Below are positions 8,587-16,838 of a DNA stretch of 64,000 nucleotides, piece after piece. Where the stretch lies: assembly GCA_943369755.1 (NCBI GenBank), contig CALROG020000012.1:1-64000 (forward strand), written 5' to 3'. Under the pieces are notes generated by a model that was given only the letters and a program-made list of their open reading frames with translations, made no database searches and was not told where the DNA came from. The position numbers and the translations under genes are program-made. Position 1 is the stretch's first letter, and every line of letters starts with the position of its first letter. This DNA is from CALROG01 sp943369755. GTDB taxonomy: Bacteria > Pseudomonadota > Gammaproteobacteria > Burkholderiales > Burkholderiaceae_C.

Positions 8587-8618
8587 AACATTAGCCGACC
8601 GATTGGTTGGTTAATGTT
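8587..8618. promoter_or_regulatory. 32-bp palindromic operator candidate in the phenylacetate divergon
   Basis: The arms are AACATTAGCCGACCGA (left, 8587-8602) and TTGGTTGGTTAATGTT (right). Thirteen of sixteen positions are symmetrical, and each of the three breaks is a transition. It sits between the enoyl-CoA hydratase start (8539) and the paaG start (8641), where it could control both promoters. Its length and the ACC/GGT cores are like operators of TetR-family regulators such as PaaR, which control phenylacetate genes in betaproteobacteria. No regulator gene lies nearby, so the protein that binds it is inferred. Confidence 0.7.
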
Positions 8619-8640
8619 AAATTTCACCCAGGAGACCTTC

Positions 8641-9435
8641 ATGACTGAACCAACCGTTCTTTACAGCGCGCAGGGTGGCGTGGCGTTGATCACGCTGAAC
8701 CGGCCGCAGGCGCTCAACAGTTTTACCCGCCAGATGCATCACGACCTGTGGGCCGCGCTGGACCAGGCCGAGGCGGATGCGTCAATCCGTGCGCTGGTGC
8801 TTACCGGGGCCGGGCGGGGCTTTTGCGCCGGTGCGGATCTGGCCGAATTTGACTTTGAGCCCGGGCCCGACCTGGTCAAGCGCGCTGACCCGGGCCCGGT
8901 GATCGACCAGGCTTTCAACCCGACCGCGCGGCGGCTGCAAAACCTGCGCATGCCTACTATTGCGGCGGTGAACGGCGTGGCTGCCGGGGCCGGTGCTTCG
9001 CTGGCCATGAGCTGCGACTTTGCCATTGCCGCCACTGGTGCGAGCTTCATTCAGGCCTTCAGCAAGATCGGCCTGATACCGGACGCGGGCAGCTCCTGGT
9101 TGTTGCCGCAACGCCTGGGCATGGCACGCGCCATGGCTTTGGCCATGACCGGTGACAAGCTGCCCGCCGCGCAGGCAAAAGAATGGGGAATGATCTGGGA
9201 TGTGTCTGACGACTGCGTTGGCGCTGCGCTGGCGTTGGCCGCCAGGCTCGCGGCCATGCCCACCAAGGCGCTGGTGGCCACCCGCCAGTTGCTGCAAGGC
9301 AGCACCACCCGCACTTTCACGCAGCAGCTGGACCTGGAGCGCGACACCCAGTCCGCCATGGGCAAGACCCATGACTACATTGAGGGCGTGATGGCTTTTC
9401 GTGAAAAGCGCGCTGCGCAGTTCAAAGGTGAATAA
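8641..9435 (+). CDS. paaG: PaaG, 1,2-epoxyphenylacetyl-CoA isomerase
   Basis: The start is the ATG at 8641, because CAGGAGACC lies just upstream; this gives 264 residues. It is a crotonase-fold enzyme with GAGRGFCAGADLAEFDFEPG and a second block CDFAIAATGASFIQAFSKIGLIPDAGSSWLLPQRLG. The Asp in GLIPDAGSSW replaces the second catalytic Glu of hydratases, as in PaaG/PaaB-type isomerases. PaaG converts ring-1,2-epoxyphenylacetyl-CoA to the seven-membered oxepin-CoA before ring opening. paaI begins directly after its stop and paaK follows, forming an operon. The ring epoxidase genes paaABCDE are not in the window. Confidence 0.92.
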   Translation: MTEPTVLYSAQGGVALITLNRPQALNSFTRQMHHDLWAALDQAEADASIRALVLTGAGRGFCAGADLAEFDFEPGPDLVKRADPGPVIDQAFNPTARRLQNLRMPTIAAVNGVAAGAGASLAMSCDFAIAATGASFIQAFSKIGLIPDAGSSWLLPQRLGMARAMALAMTGDKLPAAQAKEWGMIWDVSDDCVGAALALAARLAAMPTKALVATRQLLQGSTTRTFTQQLDLERDTQSAMGKTHDYIEGVMAFREKRAAQFKGE

Positions 9436-9864
9436 ATGAGCCCCACTGAACTGGCGAGCAAAGTGGGCGAAACCATGTTTGCCGCGGACACCGCATCCAG
9501 GGTCACCATGGGCATGGAACTTTTGGCGTGTGAGCCGGGGCGCGCCGTACTGCGCATGACGGTGCGCGAGCCGCACCTGAACGGCCACAAGATTTGTCAC
9601 GGCGGCTTTATCTTCACGCTGGCCGATTCAACCTTTGCCTTTGCCTGCAACAGCCACAACCGGGCGACCGTGGCGGCGGGCTGCAGCATTGAATTCCTCA
9701 AGCCCGGGCAACTGGGCGATGTGTTGACCTGTGAGGGCGTTGAGCAAGTGCTGCAAGGCCGCCACGGCATCTACGACATGAAAGTCAGCAACCAGCATGG
9801 CGAGGTGGTGGCCATGTTCCGCGGCAAGAGCGCCAGCATCACCGGCAGCGTGGTTGCGTCATAA
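9436..9864 (+). CDS. paaI: PaaI, hydroxyphenylacetyl-CoA thioesterase
   Basis: This is a protein of 142 residues of the hotdog fold. The signature HKICHGGFIFTLADSTFAF contains the conserved HGG and the catalytic Asp of PaaI-type thioesterases. The C-terminal strand region reads GEVVAMFRGKSASI, as in the family. The ATG follows the paaG stop with no gap (TAAATG), indicating translational coupling. PaaI is thought to rescue CoA from dead-end ring-hydroxylated phenylacetyl-CoA products. Sequence and context agree. Confidence 0.93.
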   Translation: MSPTELASKVGETMFAADTASRVTMGMELLACEPGRAVLRMTVREPHLNGHKICHGGFIFTLADSTFAFACNSHNRATVAAGCSIEFLKPGQLGDVLTCEGVEQVLQGRHGIYDMKVSNQHGEVVAMFRGKSASITGSVVAS

Positions 9865-9886
9865 AAGCCTGCCTGGAGCCTGTCCC

Positions 9887-11182
9887 ATGACGTCATTTCC
9901 GCTTGAACCCATTGAAAAGGCCAGCATCGACGAGCTGCGCGGCTTGCAGCTCAAACGCCTGCGCGCCACCTTGCGCCATGCCTATGCGCACTCAACGGTG
10001 TACCGCGCCAAGTTCGACGCCGCCGGGGTGCACCCCGATGACTGCCGCACGCTGGCCGACCTGGCGAAGTTTCCCTTCACCACCAAAAAAGACCTGCGCG
10101 ACAGCTACCCGTTTGGCATGTTTGCGGTGCCGCGCGAACGTTGCGCCCGCATCCATGCCTCCAGTGGCACCACCGGCAAGCCCACGGTAGTGGGCTACAC
10201 CCACAAGGACATTGACACCTGGGCCCATGTGATGGCGCGCAGCATTCGAGCCAGTGGTGCCCGACCGGGAGACCTGGTGCACATCAGCTACGGCTATGGC
10301 CTGTTCACCGGCGGGCTGGGCGCGCACTATGGCGCAGAAAGGCTGGGCCTGACGGTGGTGCCCTTTGGCGGCGGCCAGACCGAGCGGCAGGTGCAGCTGA
10401 TCACCGATTTCAAGCCCGACATCATCATGGTCACGCCCAGCTACATGCTGGCCATTGCCGACGAATTTGAACGCCAGGGGCTGGTCGCCACGGAGTCCAG
10501 CCTGCGCCTTGGAATTTTTGGTGCCGAGCCCTGGACCAACGACATGCGCCTGGCAATTGAAAAGCGCATGGGGATGGATGCGGTGGACATCTACGGCCTG
10601 AGCGAAGTCATGGGCCCCGGCGTGGCCAACGAATGTGTAGAGACCAAGGACGGCCCGACCATCTGGGAGGACCATTTCTATCCCGAGATCATCAACCCCG
10701 ACACCGGCGAGCCGGTGGCCGATGGTGAGCTGGGTGAGCTGGTCTTCACCAGCCTGACCAAAGAAGCGCTGCCGATCATTCGCTACCGCACCCGCGACCT
10801 GACGCGCCTGTTGCCCGGCACCGCCCGCACCATGCGCCGCATGGAAAAAATCACCGGGCGCAGCGACGACATGATGATCGTGCGCGGCGTCAACGTGTTC
10901 CCCACCCAGATCGAGGAGCTGATCCTGCGGCGGCCCGAACTGGCGCCGCATTACCTGTGCATCCTGACGCGCGAAGGCCCGCTGGACTCCCTGACGGTGG
11001 CAGTGGAGGCGCGCCACGGCGTGGCACCGGACAGCGAGCAAGCGCACGCCGCCGCAGCGCAGCTTGCGCACGAGATAAAAACCTACATCGGCACCAGCGC
11101 CAAGATCGAGCTGCGGCCCGAAGGCGGCGTGGAGCGCAGCCTGGGCAAGGCCAGGCGCGTGCAAGACCTTCGACGGAATTAA
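9887..11182 (+). CDS. paaK: PaaK, phenylacetate-CoA ligase
   Basis: This enzyme has 431 residues from the ATG at 9887; GGAG lies about ten bases upstream. The adenylate-forming motifs are ASSGTTGKPTVVGYT (phosphate loop), YGLSEVMGPGVANECVE (the family-specific A5 region) and TGRSDDMMIVRGVNVFP (hinge). PaaK joins phenylacetate to CoA with ATP in the cytosol, the first step of the aerobic hybrid phenylacetate pathway. It is the last gene of the paaG-paaI-paaK run. A 19-bp tandem duplication starts at its stop codon. The next gene is on the opposite strand. Confidence 0.95.
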   Translation: MTSFPLEPIEKASIDELRGLQLKRLRATLRHAYAHSTVYRAKFDAAGVHPDDCRTLADLAKFPFTTKKDLRDSYPFGMFAVPRERCARIHASSGTTGKPTVVGYTHKDIDTWAHVMARSIRASGARPGDLVHISYGYGLFTGGLGAHYGAERLGLTVVPFGGGQTERQVQLITDFKPDIIMVTPSYMLAIADEFERQGLVATESSLRLGIFGAEPWTNDMRLAIEKRMGMDAVDIYGLSEVMGPGVANECVETKDGPTIWEDHFYPEIINPDTGEPVADGELGELVFTSLTKEALPIIRYRTRDLTRLLPGTARTMRRMEKITGRSDDMMIVRGVNVFPTQIEELILRRPELAPHYLCILTREGPLDSLTVAVEARHGVAPDSEQAHAAAAQLAHEIKTYIGTSAKIELRPEGGVERSLGKARRVQDLRRN

Positions 11183-11217
11183 GGCCCGCGCAAAAGCGTA
11201 AGGCCCGCGCAGAAGCG
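11180..11217. repeat. 19-bp tandem duplication at the paaK stop
   Basis: TAAGGCCCGCGCAAAAGCG at 11180-11198 is followed at once by TAAGGCCCGCGCAGAAGCG, differing at one position. The first TAA is the paaK stop. It fills most of the gap to the convergent DUF3108 gene. I see no clear hairpin with a T run here. Confidence 0.75.
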
Positions 11218-11230
11218 GCCTGCGGTTGCC

Positions 11231-12268
11231 TTATCGTTGTTCTATCTTTTCCACCAGAAGGTCGAGATGGATCTCGCTGCCCTGGTTGATGCGGATGCGC
11301 ACCGGCAGGTATTGCAGGGCAGGCGCAAACCACATTTCGGCCGTGATGTTGCCGCGCGGGTTGGCAATCGGGCGGGGCTTGAGGTGAAAGGCGTCAATCA
11401 GGCCCATGGCCGGGGTTTGCAACTGCACCCGCTCGACCACGTCGTAAGTCCATTGATCCACTGCACCGGGGCGGGCCATCCAGAAGCTCACCGCCTGCCC
11501 GACCTCCAGGGCCTGCTGCCCGCTGGCAAAGCGCTGGCTCAGCGCGACAAACTGGCTCGCGGTGTCTTGCACCCCGGTGGGGCGGGCGACCTCGCGCCCG
11601 TCTTCAAAGGTAATCTGGCTGGGTCCCAGCCGTGCATGGCGGCGGCGGTTGCCGCGTAGCTCTTCATACGCATCGGGCATCAAGTCGGTGGCGCTGAGCT
11701 GGCCCTGGCTGGTCATGCGCAGGCTTACGAACGGGCCAATGTCGATGTCGATGCGTACCTGGTAGCGGCTGGCTTCGCGCTGCCACTGCACCTGGGCGTC
11801 GCCGTGCAGTTCGCCGCGAAACCAGCCGCGCAGCCGGTAGCTGATGCGGGTATTCACCGGCCAACTGGCCAGCGGGTCTGCTGGCGCAGTCGCTGGCGGT
11901 GCACTGGCCGCGACCGAGGCGTCGGACAGGGGTTGTGGCGCAGACGCCGCCACCGGCACAGGCGCTTCGGCGGCCTGGGTCGGTGCCAGGGTAGGACTCA
12001 GCGCGCCTGTGGAAGGCTCCGGCTTTGCTATCAATTCAATAGTGGGTCGCGCATATTCCACGCGGGCTGCGGGCCTGTTTTGCTTAAGAACAGGGGCCAA
12101 AACGGGCGTTGCGGGAAGCTCCTGCTGCAGCACCCGGGTGAACATTGGCGTGGCCATCGGCATCAGTCGCTGCTGCACTGGCCAATGGGCGTGCAACCAG
12201 TGCAGCAGCGCCGCATGGGCAAACAGCACCAGCAGGGCGCTGGTGATCAGGGCTGTGCGGCGAGCCAC
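11231..12268 (-). CDS. DUF3108 domain protein, membrane-anchored or secreted
   Basis: The likely start is the GTG at 12268, giving 345 residues (VARRTALITSALLVLFAHAALL...). Starts further upstream would only run through the M61 gene in another frame. Residues about 5-25 form a membrane anchor or signal sequence. A Pro/Ala-rich linker (about 60-135) precedes the DUF3108 part, with conserved ASWPVNTRISYRLRGWFRGELHGDAQVQW and the C-terminal AEMWFAPALQYLPVRIRINQG. Family members are predicted periplasmic beta-rich proteins of unknown role. It overlaps the upstream M61 peptidase gene by 22 bases, so the two are probably cotranscribed. A copy of the 48-bp repeat is translated in the linker (residues near RPAARVEYARPTIELIA). 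Confidence 0.75.
   Translation of the reverse strand: MARRTALITSALLVLFAHAALLHWLHAHWPVQQRLMPMATPMFTRVLQQELPATPVLAPVLKQNRPAARVEYARPTIELIAKPEPSTGALSPTLAPTQAAEAPVPVAASAPQPLSDASVAASAPPATAPADPLASWPVNTRISYRLRGWFRGELHGDAQVQWQREASRYQVRIDIDIGPFVSLRMTSQGQLSATDLMPDAYEELRGNRRRHARLGPSQITFEDGREVARPTGVQDTASQFVALSQRFASGQQALEVGQAVSFWMARPGAVDQWTYDVVERVQLQTPAMGLIDAFHLKPRPIANPRGNITAEMWFAPALQYLPVRIRINQGSEIHLDLLVEKIEQR
12027..12075 (-). repeat. 48-bp dispersed repeat, full copy inside the DUF3108 gene
   Basis: The minus strand reads CCCGCAGCCCGCGTGGAATA followed by TGCGCGACCCACTATTGAAT and TGATAGC, matching the consensus of the other copies. It is in frame and adds about 16 residues to the Pro-rich linker between the membrane anchor and the DUF3108 domain. 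Confidence 0.75.
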
Positions 12269-14016
12269 GGCCGGGCCAGCGCGGCGTCGCGCAGCGCAAG
12301 CCGCCAGGTGGTCACCGCACCCGGCAGCGCCAACGGCAGGCGCAGCAAGCGTTTGTCGCGCGCCACCAGCGCTGTGACGGTCTTGTGGCGCCCGGCGTAG
12401 AAAATAAGGTCGTCGAGCTTGGTCAGGCGCCAGCCCTGGCCCGCGACCTCTACCCCCAGCCATTCGTCGCCCGCCGCCAGCCCTGCCTTTTCGGCGGCAC
12501 CACCGCGCAGCACCGCCTTGACCTGTACCGCGCCATTGGCCTCGGCCATGCGCAGGCCCAGGCGCTGCGCCAGTTGGGCCGGGTCTTCATTCACCGCCAC
12601 GCCATGCTGTGTCAGCAGCTCGCGCAGCGGCAACTCGCGCGTGCCGTGAACCCATTGCCCGATTTCCTGGGCAAATGAGCGGCCGCCCAGGTCGTTGAGC
12701 ACAGCGGCAAAGTCTGCCTCGCTGATCGGGCCCCCAGCGCTGCGCGTCCACAGCGCGCGCATCACCGCGTCCAGGGTGGTGCGGCCCTCGCGGCGCAGCG
12801 TCAGGTCAAAGCACAGCGCCACCAGCGCGCCCTTGGTGTAGTAGCTCACCGTGGCGTTGGGTGTGTTTTCGTCCTGGCGGTAGTACTTGACCCAGGCGTC
12901 AAAGCTGGCTTGTGCAACCGACTGCAGCTTGCGCCCCGGCGTTTGCATCACCTGGTTGATGGTCTTGTTCAGCAGCTTGAGGTAGCCGGCGTCGTCAATC
13001 AGGCCGGCCCGGCGCAGCAGCAAGTCATCGTAGTAGCTGGTGAAGCCTTCAAAAAACCAGAGCAGGCGGGTGTAGTTTTCCTGCGTGTAGTCGTACTGCG
13101 CGAATTCAGCCGGACGCAGCCGCTTGACGTTCCAGGTGTGGAAGTACTCATGGCTGATCAGCCCCATCAGCGTGGTGTAGCCCTCGCTGGTGCGTGCATC
13201 ACCCAGGCGCGGCAGGTCGCGGCGTGCCGCGATCAGGGCGGTGGAATTACGGTGCTCCAGCCCGCCATAGCCGTCATCCACAGCGTTGAGCATGAACAAA
13301 TAGTTTTTGTGCGGTGGTTTGCCCGCACCATGCCAGAAGCGGATGCCTTGCTCGCAAATACGGCGGGCGTCCACCAGCAGGCGCGCACCGTCAAAAGAAG
13401 CCGCTGCGCCCGCCACCACCAGGCGGTGCGGCACGCCAGCGGCCTTGAATTCGCCACGCCAGAAGCGGCCCATCTCTACCGGGCAGTCGGCCAGTTCATG
13501 GTAGTTGGGCGCAAGGTAAGTGCCAAAGCCCTTTTTGTTGACTTTGTGCGCGGTAAGGCCAGACGCTGCTTCCCAGTCTGGCAGCGCCGCAGGGGCCAAC
13601 AGCTCCAGCGCGTGCGGGCCGTCTTCATGGCCCTGCACCCGCAGGCACAGACTGGTGCCGTTGAAGAAGCCGCGCTCGGCGTCCAGCCAGGCCGCGCGCA
13701 CCGAACTGTCGAGCGCATAAACCGCGTATTGCAACTCCAGCGGCTGCAACGGGTCGGTGGCGATTTGCCAGCTGCATTTGTCCAGTTGCTGCACCGCCAG
13801 CGTGCGCTTGCCCTGGCGGGCTTGAAGCTGCTGCAGGTTTTTTGAGAATTCGCGCACCAGGTAGCTGCCCGGAATCCACACGGGCAACGCAACCTGCTGC
13901 ACCGCCGCGGGCCGGGCAACGGTGAGCGTGATGCGGAACAGGTGGGCCTTCGGGTCAGCGGCTTCTATGCGGTAGTGCAGGCCCGCAGGCGCGCTGGTTT
14001 TTTTGCTGGAAGCCAT
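12247..14016 (-). CDS. M61 family peptidase (glycyl aminopeptidase type) with PDZ domain
   Basis: I take the ATG at 14016 (589 residues). A TTG at 14034 is also possible, but neither has a clear ribosome site. The zinc motif is HEYFHTWNVKRLRPAEF around residue 285, an HExxH-like motif in which the first Glu is followed by Tyr-Phe-His, typical of M61. The N-terminal part is a beta-rich domain. A C-terminal PDZ-like segment contains GAAEKAGLAAGDEWLGVEV. M61 peptidases of Sphingomonas and relatives remove Gly or Ala from peptides; the natural substrate here is unknown. No clear signal peptide is seen, so it may be cytosolic. The DUF3108 gene overlaps its end. Confidence 0.87.
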   Translation of the reverse strand: MASSKKTSAPAGLHYRIEAADPKAHLFRITLTVARPAAVQQVALPVWIPGSYLVREFSKNLQQLQARQGKRTLAVQQLDKCSWQIATDPLQPLELQYAVYALDSSVRAAWLDAERGFFNGTSLCLRVQGHEDGPHALELLAPAALPDWEAASGLTAHKVNKKGFGTYLAPNYHELADCPVEMGRFWRGEFKAAGVPHRLVVAGAAASFDGARLLVDARRICEQGIRFWHGAGKPPHKNYLFMLNAVDDGYGGLEHRNSTALIAARRDLPRLGDARTSEGYTTLMGLISHEYFHTWNVKRLRPAEFAQYDYTQENYTRLLWFFEGFTSYYDDLLLRRAGLIDDAGYLKLLNKTINQVMQTPGRKLQSVAQASFDAWVKYYRQDENTPNATVSYYTKGALVALCFDLTLRREGRTTLDAVMRALWTRSAGGPISEADFAAVLNDLGGRSFAQEIGQWVHGTRELPLRELLTQHGVAVNEDPAQLAQRLGLRMAEANGAVQVKAVLRGGAAEKAGLAAGDEWLGVEVAGQGWRLTKLDDLIFYAGRHKTVTALVARDKRLLRLPLALPGAVTTWRLALRDAALARPWLAAQP

Positions 14017-14067
14017 GGGCTTGACTATACGCAAGCCATGGGTGCACCGCGCGACCGGGCCCGCAGC

Positions 14068-14781
14068 TTACTTGGCTTCTGCCAGGAACTTTTCAACTTG
14101 CTGCGGGTTGATGGCGCCGGGCACCCGAGAGCCGTCGGCAAAAATCAGGGTAGGCGTGCCGGTTATCTTGTGCTTTTTGCCGAACTCGATGTTGCGTGCC
14201 AGTGCGGTGGCGTCGCAACTGGCGGCGGGCGGGGCTTGGTCGCGCACCATCCAGTCGAGCCAGGTTTTGGCTTTGTCTTTGGCGCACCAGATATTGCGGG
14301 ACTTGTCGGTCGAGTCCTGGCTCAAGATGGGGTACAGGAACATGTACACGGTCACGTTGTCCACCTTTTGCAGGTCGCGCTCGAAGCGTTTGCAGTAGCC
14401 GCAGTTCGGGTCTTCAAACACCGCCAGCTTGCGCTTGCCGTTGCCACGCACCATCACGAAGGCGTCTTTCAGCGGCAGGCTGTCAAACGCTACAGCGGTG
14501 AGCTTGTCGATGCGTTCTTCGGTCAGGTTTCGGCGCTGCCTGGTGTCGATCAGGCTGCCCTGAATGATGTAGTTGCCCTCGGCATCGGTGTAGATGATTT
14601 CAGTGCCATTGAAGCGCACTTCAAAAAGGCCCGGCATCACGGTCTTGGTGACCTCGTCGATTGCTTGCAGCTGCGGCAAGCGCTCCACCAGGTTCTTGCG
14701 GATGGTGGCTTCCTGGGCCAGCGCTGTCACGCCAATGGCCAGCAGCACGGCTGCCAGCGTGGTTTTAATGATCTTCTTCAT
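14068..14781 (-). CDS. dsbC: DsbC-type thiol:disulfide interchange protein
   Basis: The start is the ATG at 14781 (237 residues), with CGGAAA seven bases upstream. Residues 1-22 form a signal peptide (KKIIKTTLAAVLLAIGVTALA). An N-terminal dimerisation domain is followed by a thioredoxin fold with the active site DPNCGYCKRFE. CGYC is the DsbC type (DsbG has CPYC). A second Cys pair occurs (NIWCAKDKA and ASCDATAL), and the end reads ITGTPTLIFADGSRVPGAI with the conserved cis-Pro. The protein is a periplasmic disulfide isomerase kept reduced by DsbD. It lies between ubiH-like and M61 genes on the same strand. Confidence 0.92.
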   Translation of the reverse strand: MKKIIKTTLAAVLLAIGVTALAQEATIRKNLVERLPQLQAIDEVTKTVMPGLFEVRFNGTEIIYTDAEGNYIIQGSLIDTRQRRNLTEERIDKLTAVAFDSLPLKDAFVMVRGNGKRKLAVFEDPNCGYCKRFERDLQKVDNVTVYMFLYPILSQDSTDKSRNIWCAKDKAKTWLDWMVRDQAPPAASCDATALARNIEFGKKHKITGTPTLIFADGSRVPGAINPQQVEKFLAEAK

Positions 14782-14811
14782 GGTGTTTCCGTCTTGCATT
14801 GCTGCGTTCAG

Positions 14812-15915
14812 TTAGTTCAATCCCATCGCCCGGCGGGCCACCCATTGCTTGAGCGGCCCACTGCGCTCGAAACCCTTCATGCCCCAGTTGCGCAGCACCT
14901 GTCGCGGGCCATCGTCGTGGGCAAACAGCTGCTGCAACCCGTCGGTGGTGGCGCCCATCAGCGCAACATCGACCTTGCGCGAGCGCTCGTAGCGCCGCAG
15001 CAGCTTTTCGTCTCCCACGCCCCGCCAATAGGCCCGCTCATGCAAGACTTTTGCCAACGCCGCCGCATCGGCCAGCCCCAGATTCAAGCCCTGGCCTGAC
15101 AGCGGATGCACTGTGTGGGCGGCGTCGCCCGCCAGCGCCCAGCCCGGCCCGCACCAGTGGGTCGCCCGTGCCAGGCGCAGCGGCCAGGCGGCACGCTCGC
15201 TGGTCAAGCTCAGCTTGCCCAGTGCGCTGTGGCTGGCGGTTTGCAGCCGTGCTGCGAAGTCTGCGGGGCTCAGGCCCATCAGGCCCGCCAGTTGGGCTTC
15301 CGGTACAGACCAGACAACGGCCAGGGAGTTCCCCGCAGGCTGGGACAAAGGCAAAAACGCCAGAATTTCACCCTCAGCAAACCACTGTCGGGCGGTCTGG
15401 TCGTGCGGGTTTTCACAGCTCAGGCGCGCCGCAATGGCGTGCTGGCCATAGGGTGTTTCGTCAAACTGCACTCCAAATTCAGCCCGCGTGACGCTTGAAC
15501 GGCCTTCGCACACCACGGTCAAGGCTGCCGGCGCGGGTTGGTCGAGCAGCTCTATCAGGGGCTGGAAGCGCACCGCCTGCGCCAGCAGGGTTTGCAGCGC
15601 CGGCACGTCCACGATCCAGGCCAGTGCCGGTACTGCCTGGGCGGCGGCGCTAAACCGCACCTCTCCACCTTCATCACCATGCACATGCATGGCATTAACC
15701 GGCGTTGCGTGCGCTGCGTCGGGCCAGGCGCGCAGCGATTCAAGCAACTGGCGCGAGGCGGCATTCAGCGCGTAGGCCCGCACATCGCTGCCTGCGGCGT
15801 CGGCTGCGCCGGCCTGGACCAGCCCGACGCGCAGGCGTTGGCCAGCCAACAGCAAGGCCAGCGTTTGGCCAACAATGCCGGTGCCACGGATGCAGACGTC
15901 AAAGGGTTGGGGCAT
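14812..15915 (-). CDS. UbiH/UbiF/VisC-type FAD-dependent hydroxylase
   Basis: The preferred start is the ATG at 15915 (367 residues, MPQPFDVCIRG...). The FAD-binding N terminus is IRGTGIVGQTLALLLAGQ, and the second FAD motif is LAGDAAHTVHPLSGQGLNLGLADAAAL near residue 285, which is diagnostic for the ubiquinone-hydroxylase branch of group A flavoprotein monooxygenases. The family hydroxylates the aromatic ring of ubiquinone precursors at the inner membrane. Which ring position it modifies (UbiH, UbiF or UbiI role) cannot be told from sequence alone. It is slightly short for the family, about 370 against 390-400 residues. The dsbC start lies 30 bases downstream. Confidence 0.86.
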   Translation of the reverse strand: MPQPFDVCIRGTGIVGQTLALLLAGQRLRVGLVQAGAADAAGSDVRAYALNAASRQLLESLRAWPDAAHATPVNAMHVHGDEGGEVRFSAAAQAVPALAWIVDVPALQTLLAQAVRFQPLIELLDQPAPAALTVVCEGRSSVTRAEFGVQFDETPYGQHAIAARLSCENPHDQTARQWFAEGEILAFLPLSQPAGNSLAVVWSVPEAQLAGLMGLSPADFAARLQTASHSALGKLSLTSERAAWPLRLARATHWCGPGWALAGDAAHTVHPLSGQGLNLGLADAAALAKVLHERAYWRGVGDEKLLRRYERSRKVDVALMGATTDGLQQLFAHDDGPRQVLRNWGMKGFERSGPLKQWVARRAMGLN

Positions 15916-15971
15916 AAGGGGAATTGTAGGAGCCGGGCACAATTGCAGCCCTGAACCTGTAAGGAAACCCC

Positions 15972-16838
15972 GTGAGCGCCAACTCGTCCGATGTCAATGC
16001 CCGTATTGCACAGCTTTTTATCTACCCGATCAAGTCCTGCGCGGGCGTGGAGTTGCAGGAAGCCGTGCTTACTGAAACTGGCCTGGAGTTTGACCGTGCC
16101 TGGATGGTGGTGGACGAAGCCGGTGAATTTGTAAGCCAGCGCGAGTTGCCGCGCATGGCCCTGGTCACGCCAAAAATGCGTTTTCATGACATGGTGCTGC
16201 GGGCCCCTGGCATGCTGGCGTTGCACATTGCGCTGGACGCTGTGGAGCAAGCTTGCAAGGCCCGGGTTTGGGACGACGAAGTTAGCGCCTACGACATGGG
16301 CGATGTCGCGGCTCAATGGTTTACCGACTTCCTGGGCACGAAGTTGCGGCTGGTCCGCTTTGACCCTGACTTCCGCCGCCTGTCCAGCCTGCAGTGGACA
16401 CAAGGCGTGGAGGCGTTGAACCAGTTCTCGGATGGATACCCGCTTTTGGTGGCGAGCGAGGCGTCGCTGGACGGGTTGAACGCCCGGCTGGTGAAAGCCG
16501 GGCATGGCCCGGTGCCTATGGCGCGTTTCCGGCCGAATATTGTGCTGGGCGGCGTTGAGGCGCACGACGAAGACCGGCTCGCGCAGATGCAGGTGACCAC
16601 CACCGAGGGCATCGTGCAAATCAAACCGGTGAAGCCCTGCGCCCGTTGCCCCATCCCCAATGTAGACCCGGCCAGCGCCAGCGTTAGCCCGGAAGTAGGT
16701 GACGCATTGCAGGCCTACCGCAGCGACCCGCGCCTGGGTGGGGCCGTGACATTCGGCATGAATGCCATCGTGGTCGACGGCTTCGAGCAGACCCTGCGCG
16801 TAGGCCAGGCGGTGACGGGCGACTTCGCGTTTGTTTAA
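15972..16838 (+). CDS. MOSC domain protein (YcbX-like)
   Basis: This protein has 288 residues from a GTG at 15972 with AAGGAA upstream. The N-terminal MOSC_N beta-barrel has IYPIKSCAGVELQEA and GLEFDRAWMVVDEAGEFVSQRE. The MOSC domain ends with the conserved Cys region KPVKPCARCPIPNVDP. MOSC proteins such as YcbX bind the molybdenum cofactor and reduce N-hydroxylated base analogues, with electrons from a reductase partner. No ferredoxin domain is fused here, unlike E. coli YcbX. The gene stands alone, convergent with the GGDEF-like gene and overlapping it by four bases at the stop codons. Confidence 0.85.
   Translation: MSANSSDVNARIAQLFIYPIKSCAGVELQEAVLTETGLEFDRAWMVVDEAGEFVSQRELPRMALVTPKMRFHDMVLRAPGMLALHIALDAVEQACKARVWDDEVSAYDMGDVAAQWFTDFLGTKLRLVRFDPDFRRLSSLQWTQGVEALNQFSDGYPLLVASEASLDGLNARLVKAGHGPVPMARFRPNIVLGGVEAHDEDRLAQMQVTTTEGIVQIKPVKPCARCPIPNVDPASASVSPEVGDALQAYRSDPRLGGAVTFGMNAIVVDGFEQTLRVGQAVTGDFAFV

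Noticed and set aside
14068..15099. Long plus-strand frames opposite dsbC and the UbiH-type gene
   Set aside because: They are typical antisense frames of GC-rich DNA with no family motif, while the minus-strand genes have clear active sites.
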